From contig RFJS01000227.1 in NCBI GenBank assembly GCA_003694825.1, positions 1 to 13,715 of the forward strand: DNA of 13,715 nucleotides, written 5' to 3'. Made by a program: the position numbers and the translations under genes. The stretch's first letter is position 1; every line of letters begins with the position of its first letter. The DNA is from Verrucomicrobiota bacterium. GTDB lineage: Bacteria; Verrucomicrobiota; Verrucomicrobiia; Opitutales; Opitutaceae. The notes beneath the pieces were generated by a model. It did not search any database. It saw nothing but the letters and a program-made list of their open reading frames with translations, and was not told the DNA's origin. Shown piece by piece: positions 6,905 to 13,715 of the stretch.

Positions 6905-7852
6905 TCAAAAGCCCTTGATGCGGAACAGACTGGTGACACTTTCGTTGCAGTTGATGCGCACGATGGCCTCGCCGGGGAGGCGGGCCACGCTGAGCACGGT
7001 GATGGGGAGCCCGCGTGTTTCCACCGGGATGCTGTTGGTCGTGATCAACTCGTCGACCGCGCCCGTCTTGAGGCGTTCGTAGGCCATGTCGTGGAGGTTG
7101 GAGTGCGTCACGGCCGCGCGAATCTTGCGGGCACCGTGCTCCTTGAGCAGGCGGGCCGCCGCGGTGATCGTGCCGGCGGTTTCGGTGATGTCGTCGACGA
7201 TGAGCACGTCGCACCCTTCGACTTCGCCCACGACATTGGTGGCCTCAACCGTGGTCGAGTTGCGCCGTCGCTTGGCGACGAATCCCAGGCCCGACTGCAG
7301 CATGTTGGCATAGGCCGCCGCCATTTTCACACCACCGACGTCGGGAGAGACAACCACGAGATTCTCGCTGCGGGACTTGCTCAGGTAATCGTAGAAAACC
7401 GTGGAGGCGTAGAGGTGGTCGACGGGGATGTCGAAGAAGCCCTGGATCTGCCCGGCGTGCAGGTCCATGGTGAGCACACGACTGGCGCCGGCGGCGACGA
7501 GGAGGTTGGCCACGAGCTTGGCCGTGATCGGCACGCGCGGCTGATCCTTGCGGTCCTGCCGGGCGTATCCATAAAATGGAAGCACCGCGGTGATGCGCTG
7601 CGCCGAGGCCCGGCGGGCGGCATCGATCATGATGAGCAGCTCCATCAGGTGATGGTTCGTGGGCGGGCAGGTGGACTGAATAATGAAAACATCCTGTCCG
7701 CGGATGTTCTCATTGATCTTCACGAACGACTCGCCGTCGGGGAAACAGGTGACGGTGGCATCGCCAAGGGGGACGCCGATTTCGTCGCAGATTTCCTGGG
7801 CGAGGCTGCGGTTGGAGCTGCCGGAGAATATCTTGAGCTTGGGATCCCTCAT
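6905..7852 (-). CDS. prs: Ribose-phosphate pyrophosphokinase (PRPP synthetase)
   Basis: A 315-residue class I PRPP synthetase, exactly the usual length. It makes phosphoribosyl pyrophosphate from ribose 5-phosphate and ATP for purine, pyrimidine, His, Trp and NAD synthesis in the cytosol. Visible signatures are FPDGE (37-41), LPFYGYARQDRK (91-102, flexible-loop and ATP region), the Mg-binding MDLHAGQIQGFF (129-140, His132), VVSPDVGG (167-174) and the PRPP loop VDDITETAGT (219-228). In many relatives that loop reads VDDMIDTAGT, so this one carries conservative changes. The ATG at 7852 is a clean start directly before the family N-terminus KLKIFSG. It lies 111 bases after lpxD and 44 before degP, on the same strand. 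A weak CATAGT lies about 10-15 bases upstream of the start without a good partner box, so a separate promoter is not shown. Confidence in identity is very high. Confidence 0.97.
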   Translation of the reverse strand: MRDPKLKIFSGSSNRSLAQEICDEIGVPLGDATVTCFPDGESFVKINENIRGQDVFIIQSTCPPTNHHLMELLIMIDAARRASAQRITAVLPFYGYARQDRKDQPRVPITAKLVANLLVAAGASRVLTMDLHAGQIQGFFDIPVDHLYASTVFYDYLSKSRSENLVVVSPDVGGVKMAAAYANMLQSGLGFVAKRRRNSTTVEATNVVGEVEGCDVLIVDDITETAGTITAAARLLKEHGARKIRAAVTHSNLHDMAYERLKTGAVDELITTNSIPVETRGLPITVLSVARLPGEAIVRINCNESVTSLFRIKGF

Positions 7853-7883
7853 GCGGTGTCGCGACTATGGCCGGAGCCGGGCC

Positions 7884-7902
7884 GGAAAAACAGCCTTTTT
7901 CC
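7884..7902. repeat. Perfect A/T-rich inverted repeat in lpxD-prs gap
   Basis: GGAAAAA and TTTTTCC (7 bp each, perfect) flank a five-base loop in the 111-base space between the lpxD stop and the prs start. The stem is mostly A-T, with a T-run as its right arm on both strands. It could be a weak terminator for lpxD, part of the prs leader, or chance. The rest of the gap holds no gene or clear promoter. Confidence 0.4.
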
Positions 7903-7963
7903 TGGTTCGTTTACGGAAATGTTAAGCGATTTACCGCGTCCGGGGAACATGGCCCCTCCCCGC

Positions 7964-9028
7964 TCACTTCTGTCGGCCCGACGACGCTTTCCCGCTGAGC
8001 CCGACGGCGGCTTCGAGTGCGTCGACCCGGCGGAAGAGCGCCGGGAGCTTCTCGCGCAGCACGTAGTAACGATTCGCCGCGAGCAGCGGCATCATGGGGC
8101 TGGCGCGGACTTTTGCTCCGGCTTCGAGGTCGGTATGGACGCCGGACTGCCCGCCGACCATGGCCCCCTTGCCGATGGTGAGGTGTCCGCCGGTGCCGGA
8201 CTGGCCGCCCATGACGACATAGTCTTCGAGCGTGGTGCTGCCGGCGAGGCCGACCTGGGCGCACAGAATGCAATGCCGGCCGATGATACAATTGTGGCCG
8301 ACCTGGACGAGGTTGTCGATTTTCGTGCCCTCGCCGATAATCGTCGAGCCCATGCGCGCCCGGTCGATGGTGCTGTTGGGCCCGACTTCGACGTCGTCGC
8401 GAATGACCACGTTGCCGATCTGAGGGATTTTCTCGTGCCGCCCGGCGTCGGTTTCGTAGCCGAAGCCGTCACCTCCGACGACGACACCGGCGTGCAGATA
8501 CACGCGATCCCCGAGGATGCACTCGGCCAGCACGCGCACGCCCGGCCCCAGCCGGCAATCTCGCCCGATCCGCACGGCGCGTCCGACAAAGGCCTGTGCC
8601 TCGAGCCACGAACCCGGCCCGATGCAGGCATCCGCCTCGATCACGCAGAAGGGGCCGACCACCGCCGTCGGATCGACGGAGGCCGACGGACTGACCACGG
8701 CGGTTGGATGGATGCCCGGCGGCGGCTTCGGCCAGAGCTGCGCCTCGAGCCGGCGTCCGATCTGCATGAGTGCCCGGGAGGGATTGGCGACGAATAGGAA
8801 AGTCTTCCCCTCCGGCGGCTCCGCCTCGAAGGTTTCCGGAACGAGAATGACCGAGGCTTCGGTGGTCTCGAGCTGGCGGCGGTATTTGCCGCTGGCCAGG
8901 AAGGAGAGGTCTCCGGCCTTTGCCTGGGCGAGCGAGGCGATTCCGGTCACCGGACCGGTGAAGTGACCCTGTTGACGCGATGCTCCGCAGATCGAAGCGA
9001 TTTCCTGAACCGAGAGGGAGATTTCCAT
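7964..9028 (-). CDS. lpxD: UDP-3-O-acylglucosamine N-acyltransferase LpxD
   Basis: A 354-residue LpxD, close to the E. coli length. It adds the amide-linked 3-hydroxyacyl chain from ACP to UDP-3-O-acyl-glucosamine, the third step of lipid A synthesis, in the cytoplasm. The N-terminal UDP-binding domain holds LSFLASGKYRRQL (41-53) and NPSRALMQIG (82-91). A long left-handed beta-helix of hexapeptide repeats follows (about 105-310), with GGDGFGYE (185-192) and the catalytic His in VQVGHNCIIG (His245). The C-terminal helix region ends at 354. The gene proves that this organism makes lipid A, so it is diderm. The ATG at 9028 starts directly at EISLSVQEIAS; longer readings add an unrelated tail. 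There is no Shine-Dalgarno. It lies 50 bases past the terminator that follows ompH, so it needs its own promoter or readthrough; no clear promoter is seen in that short gap. Confidence 0.96.
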   Translation of the reverse strand: MEISLSVQEIASICGASRQQGHFTGPVTGIASLAQAKAGDLSFLASGKYRRQLETTEASVILVPETFEAEPPEGKTFLFVANPSRALMQIGRRLEAQLWPKPPPGIHPTAVVSPSASVDPTAVVGPFCVIEADACIGPGSWLEAQAFVGRAVRIGRDCRLGPGVRVLAECILGDRVYLHAGVVVGGDGFGYETDAGRHEKIPQIGNVVIRDDVEVGPNSTIDRARMGSTIIGEGTKIDNLVQVGHNCIIGRHCILCAQVGLAGSTTLEDYVVMGGQSGTGGHLTIGKGAMVGGQSGVHTDLEAGAKVRASPMMPLLAANRYYVLREKLPALFRRVDALEAAVGLSGKASSGRQK

Positions 9029-9077
9029 ACTGTGCGGATCCCGCGCCGAAAGCAGACACGCCGCACCTGCCCCCGCC

Positions 9078-9111
9078 AATAAAAAAGCCCTGCCGCATCA
9101 CCGGCAGGGCT
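9078..9111 (-). terminator. Rho-independent terminator after ompH
   Basis: On the minus strand, AGCCCTGCCG pairs perfectly over 10 bp with CGGCAGGGCT around a six-base loop GTGATG and is followed by a run TTTTTT then ATT. This is a textbook intrinsic terminator. It begins 34 bases after the ompH stop and ends about 50 bases before lpxD, so it should end, or at least attenuate, the dnaB-bamA-ompH transcript. Confidence 0.93.
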
Positions 9112-9145
9112 CGAAGGGAAATGAGCGGTTCGTCTCGACGCCGCT

Positions 9146-9745
9146 TTATTCGGAAGCGGCTTCCGGCTCGGGCGCGTCCTTGTTGAGCTCGGCGATCACC
9201 TCGTCGGTGATGTCATAGGCCTCGTCGGCGTAGAGGATGGCCGAGATGCCGATCGCGGTGGGACCGGAGGTGTCGAGCACGAGCGTGGCGCCTTTCTCTT
9301 TGGCGATGTCGAGGATCACATTGTTGATCTCCTCGAGCATGAGGTCGCGGTGGTTCTGCTGCCGCATCTGCAGGGAGCGCTGGGTGTTCTGGACGAACTG
9401 CTGGGCCTCCTGCTCCTTGGCCCGGATGTTCTGGAACATCTCGCGGGCTTCCTCTTCGGCGCGTTTGCGAGCCGACTCGCTGAGGGCGGTGTTCTTCGAT
9501 TCCTCCTCCTTCTTCTTCAGCTCCGCGACAAGCCCTTCGAGTTCCTTCTGGAGCTGGTTGACCTGCTCCTGGGCTTTCGACTGCGCGTCCGCGAGCTTCT
9601 GCTGATTTTCTTTCGTCTTCCAGTAGCTGTCGTAAGCGCGACCGACGCTGACGGTGACCAGCTTGATTTCGGGCTGGGCCTGAACGAATGCCCCGGCGAG
9701 GAGAAACGCCGCGAGAGCGAACACGGTGGTAACAGGATTTTTCAT
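9146..9745 (-). CDS. ompH: OmpH/Skp-like periplasmic chaperone
   Basis: A 199-residue OmpH-family protein. Residues 1-23 form a signal peptide ending VQA before QPE. A short strand IKLVTVSVGRAYDSYWKT (27-44) is followed by a long charged coiled coil (about 45-140, rich in Lys, Glu and Gln), then the C-terminal strand region ATLVLDTSGPTAIGISAILYA (about 153-173), which with the first strand makes the trimerisation body of Skp. The tail is acidic. Skp-type proteins hold unfolded outer-membrane proteins in the periplasm and hand them to BamA. The gene follows bamA by 18 bases without a Shine-Dalgarno and is followed by a strong terminator, so it ends this transcription unit. Skp is typically about 160 residues; the extra length lies mostly in the coiled coil and acidic tail. 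Identity is clear from architecture and context rather than from invariant residues. Confidence 0.92.
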   Translation of the reverse strand: MKNPVTTVFALAAFLLAGAFVQAQPEIKLVTVSVGRAYDSYWKTKENQQKLADAQSKAQEQVNQLQKELEGLVAELKKKEEESKNTALSESARKRAEEEAREMFQNIRAKEQEAQQFVQNTQRSLQMRQQNHRDLMLEEINNVILDIAKEKGATLVLDTSGPTAIGISAILYADEAYDITDEVIAELNKDAPEPEAASE

Positions 9746-9763
9746 GTATCGATTGGTATGAGG

Positions 9764-12085
9764 TTAAAAGCGGGTGCCGAATGAGAAGTTGAACTGGTTG
9801 CCTCGATTGTTCGTGCCATCAGTGGTAAGCGGAATGCCGTAGTCCAACCGCAACGGCGAACCAAGCACGAAGAAGCGGATTCCGAAACCGAAGTTGTCGT
9901 TGTAACCCGAGGGGTTGAAGTCGAAGGCTCCCTTGTTCACGAAACCGGCGTCGTAGAAGATGGCGAAACGCACCGGCGCGACGATGTCGGCCGAATACTC
10001 GAGGCTGAGCATGCCGTAGGTCTTGCCGCCGACAGGCTCGCCGAAGCTGTTCTTCGGACCGACGTCGCGAAACTCGAATCCACGCAGCGTACGGGGACCG
10101 CCCAGGAAGTAGCGGTCGTAGAACGGCACGGTCGGGCTGTCGTCATATTGCTGGACAACGCCGAGGCGGCCATGCAGCTCGATCACCTGCCGCTGAAACT
10201 CGAAGAGCGGGAAATACTGAGTCCCTCTGCCCTCGACACGATAATAGTCGACATCGCCCCCGAGCGATCCGCCGGCCAGCTCGAAGATGCCCTCGAAACG
10301 GCTGCCCCGCGTCGGCGTGATGAGGTTGTTCCGGGTGTCGCGCAGGAGGATCAGGCCGAGCTTGGAGACGCGGGTCTCGCCCGCGAGGGACTCGATCTCG
10401 TCTCCCACGCCCGGCGAAACGTCGAAGATGTTGACGTCTTCGAGGCGGTAGGAAATCCGCCCCTCGACGAGCTCGAAGAGGCGCTTGCGCAGGTAGACCT
10501 CGAAGCCGGCGCGCAACTCATTGTAGATGGCGCTCGTGTAGTCGGAACGGGTGCGATAGACTTGAAAACCGAAGGCCAGCTCCTGCTCGAAGAGCCACGG
10601 CTCCTCGAAGGCCAGCACGAGGTCGCTGGATTGCGAACCGATCTGCGCCTTGAGCCTGAATTTCTGACCGTCGCCCTGAAACATGGAGCGGCGGTTGAAG
10701 ATGTCGAAGTTCGACTGGCTCAGCTCGATGAAGAAGACGGCGCGCTCGAGCGACGAGAAGCCGGCGCCGAAGGTGAGATTGCCGGTGCGCCCCTCGCGAA
10801 AGCTGATCTTGAGATTCTTGCGGTTGGGGATGTTGGTGCTCTCCGGCCGCACACTGATGTCTTCGAAGAAGCGCGTGTTTTCCAGGCGGGCGCGGCTGGT
10901 TTCCATGCGGACGGAATCGAAGACATCGCCCGGGGCGAGGATGACCTCCCGGATGACCACGATGCTCTTGGTCTTGGTGTTGCCCTCGATGTTGATCGAC
11001 TCGACGTAGTAGCGCTCGCTCTCGTCGACCTCGAATTCGATATCGATCGCTCCGGGGGCGATGTTCGGGCGGCGGTTGAGCCGGACGCGGGTCTCGAGGT
11101 AGCCGAACTGGCCATAAAACTCGCGGATCCGGTCGAGTTCCTCCTCGAGTTTCGACGGGGAGTAGACATCGCCGGTCTCCACCCGCGCCACGCGGCGCAC
11201 GAGGTCCGGCGGGAAGAGCGTGACCCCGGATACGGAGACCTCGCCGACGCGGTATTGCTTGCCCTCCTTGACCGGGATGGTGATAACCATGTCGGAAGGC
11301 TTCGGATACGAAAAGGTGATCTTGTCCTCCTCGATCTCGACATCGAGGAATCCTTCCTCGCGGTAGTAGTCGCGGATCTTGTCGAGGTCCTTCTCGAACT
11401 TCTCATCGTCGAACCGGCCGCCACCGGTGATCCACGAGAACCACCACCAGCGCTTCAGCTCCATCTGCTTGCGCAACGAGCTGTCGCGCCGCGCCTTGTT
11501 GCCGACGAATTCGATGTGCTTGATTTTGACCTTCGGGCCTTCGTCGATGGTGAAGACGACGGTGCCGAAACCGGTCACCGGATTGCGCTCGATGACGTAG
11601 TCGACGCGCGCCTGGGAGAATCCGGCCTTGCGGTAGAACTCGAGGATCTTGTCGGCATCCTCCTTCACCATGCGTTCGTCGAGGGCGAAGTTGTTGCGGA
11701 TCGTCGTCTCCCGTTCGAGGCGCTTGGTGGACACCTTGCGATTGCCCTCGAAACGAATGGCGCCGACGCGAAACTTCGGCCGCTCATCGTAGATGAGGTC
11801 GACCGTGTTGCGATCGACTTCGACACGACGCACCTCGATGAACTCGAACAATCCCGTGCGGTAGAGCGAGCGGATGTCGCGGTCGATGATCGTCTCGTCG
11901 TAGGGCATGCCGTCCCGCATGGAGATGTTGGCCCGCACGACCTCTTCGGTGACGTTGGCCACGCCCGAAAACTTGATTTCGACATGGCGGATGGTCGGGA
12001 CGGTGAAGTCGCCGATTTGCGCGCGCAAGGGTGCCCCGGCCAGGAGCAGGAGGGAAACAAGGAGGAGCGACAGCCGGGAAAACAC
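9764..12085 (-). CDS. bamA: BamA outer-membrane protein assembly factor
   Basis: A 773-residue Omp85-family protein, read from GTG 12085. A signal peptide (MFSRLSLLLVS...LRA before QIGDF) is followed by five POTRA domains, roughly 30-104, 105-184, 185-275, 276-356 and 358-433. A 16-stranded beta-barrel from about 436 ends in FSFGTRF with the C-terminal Phe recognised by the BAM machinery. The barrel loop-6 motif is TLRGFEF (Arg668), equivalent to VRGF. BamA inserts outer-membrane proteins and is essential. Start: GTG 12085 has GGAG just upstream, lies 16 bases after the dnaB stop and gives a compact signal peptide. A TTG at 12121 would give 785 residues and overlap dnaB by 20 bases, so the start is uncertain. 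POTRA3 contains an unusual KRWWWFSWITGGG insert. Downstream, ompH follows by 18 bases. No other strain-specific oddity is seen. Confidence 0.95.
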   Translation of the reverse strand: MFSRLSLLLVSLLLLAGAPLRAQIGDFTVPTIRHVEIKFSGVANVTEEVVRANISMRDGMPYDETIIDRDIRSLYRTGLFEFIEVRRVEVDRNTVDLIYDERPKFRVGAIRFEGNRKVSTKRLERETTIRNNFALDERMVKEDADKILEFYRKAGFSQARVDYVIERNPVTGFGTVVFTIDEGPKVKIKHIEFVGNKARRDSSLRKQMELKRWWWFSWITGGGRFDDEKFEKDLDKIRDYYREEGFLDVEIEEDKITFSYPKPSDMVITIPVKEGKQYRVGEVSVSGVTLFPPDLVRRVARVETGDVYSPSKLEEELDRIREFYGQFGYLETRVRLNRRPNIAPGAIDIEFEVDESERYYVESINIEGNTKTKSIVVIREVILAPGDVFDSVRMETSRARLENTRFFEDISVRPESTNIPNRKNLKISFREGRTGNLTFGAGFSSLERAVFFIELSQSNFDIFNRRSMFQGDGQKFRLKAQIGSQSSDLVLAFEEPWLFEQELAFGFQVYRTRSDYTSAIYNELRAGFEVYLRKRLFELVEGRISYRLEDVNIFDVSPGVGDEIESLAGETRVSKLGLILLRDTRNNLITPTRGSRFEGIFELAGGSLGGDVDYYRVEGRGTQYFPLFEFQRQVIELHGRLGVVQQYDDSPTVPFYDRYFLGGPRTLRGFEFRDVGPKNSFGEPVGGKTYGMLSLEYSADIVAPVRFAIFYDAGFVNKGAFDFNPSGYNDNFGFGIRFFVLGSPLRLDYGIPLTTDGTNNRGNQFNFSFGTRF

Positions 12086-12101
12086 CCGCTCCGGGAGGCA
12101 C

Positions 12102-13529
<1,428 letters not shown>

Positions 13530-13557
13530 TATCGAGCCCGGTGGTTGTCAGCCCGCT

Positions 13558-13715
13558 TCAGCTTTCGGTCGACGCTTCCTCGGCCTCGACGATCGGGTTT
13601 TCGGAGACGACATCGAAAACCAGCTCCGCCGTGACCTCGGGATGGAGGCGCACCTTGGTGGTGTGCTGGCCGAGCGTCTTGATGGGCGTGTGGAGCTGGA
13701 TGCGCTTCTTGTCGA
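13558..13715 (-). CDS. rplI: 50S ribosomal protein L9, C-terminal end, cut by window edge
   Basis: The last 51 codons of a gene that enters from the right edge. The fragment reads [20 protein letters not shown], then [20 protein letters not shown], then an acidic tail. The pattern of PIK-LG, then V-LH-EV, then a hydrophobic strand is the C-terminal domain of L9, which binds 23S rRNA at the base of the L1 stalk. The tail after VVSENP is about 12 acidic/Ser residues longer than a minimal L9. The position directly before dnaB matches the rpsF-rpsR-rplI-dnaB order of many bacteria, which strengthens a call made on only part of the protein. The stop lies 28 bases before the dnaB start. Confidence 0.88.
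   Translation of the reverse strand, partial: DKKRIQLHTPIKTLGQHTTKVRLHPEVTAELVFDVVSENPIVEAEEASTES

Noticed and set aside
6861..7214. Upstream extension of the protease overlapping prs
   Set aside because: It is a His/Arg-rich shadow of prs and would hide an obvious signal peptide.
6872..8797. Long plus-strand open frame opposite degP's start, prs and lpxD
   Set aside because: It spans three well-supported minus-strand genes and their gaps, with low-complexity composition and no recognisable domain.

Overview
The window is GC-rich, densely coding DNA from a diderm (outer-membrane, lipid A-making) bacterium. The gene order rplI-dnaB-bamA-ompH, the protein styles and a dedicated acyl-carrier/dehydratase fusion next to a diacylglycerol-glycosyltransferase-like gene suggest a member of the Verrucomicrobiota, probably Opitutaceae-like. 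That placement is inferred from gene content and not proven. Almost every start codon lacks a clear Shine-Dalgarno sequence.

Layout, left to right. (1) About 1-3769, minus strand: a four-gene lipid cluster. In transcription order it is an ACP-FabZ-like fusion (2756-3769), a strong hairpin, a FabF-type ketoacyl synthase (1345-2616), a short-chain dehydrogenase (513-1331), and the N-terminal part of a monogalactosyldiacylglycerol-synthase-like glycosyltransferase that runs off the left edge (1-505). Together they have the parts to elongate and process an ACP-bound acyl chain and possibly to glycosylate a lipid. (2) 3770-4088: a 319-bp divergent intergenic region with no gene. (3) 4089-5282, plus strand: a GT4 glycosyltransferase, the only plus-strand gene. 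(4) 5421-9028, minus strand: lpxD, prs and a periplasmic DegP/HtrA-like protease. (5) 9146-13715, minus strand: the end of rplI, then dnaB, bamA and ompH, closed by a textbook rho-independent terminator before lpxD.

The right half is envelope biogenesis (BamA and OmpH for outer-membrane proteins, LpxD for lipid A, DegP for periplasmic quality control) attached to a ribosome/replication operon end (rplI-dnaB), with prs embedded. Nearly all of this is core housekeeping. No phage, insertion sequence, CRISPR array, tRNA or defence gene was seen. The least ordinary parts are the lipid cluster with its fused ACP-dehydratase, the hairpin inside it, the dnaB/bamA junction, and the terminator that separates lpxD from its usual bamA-ompH partners.
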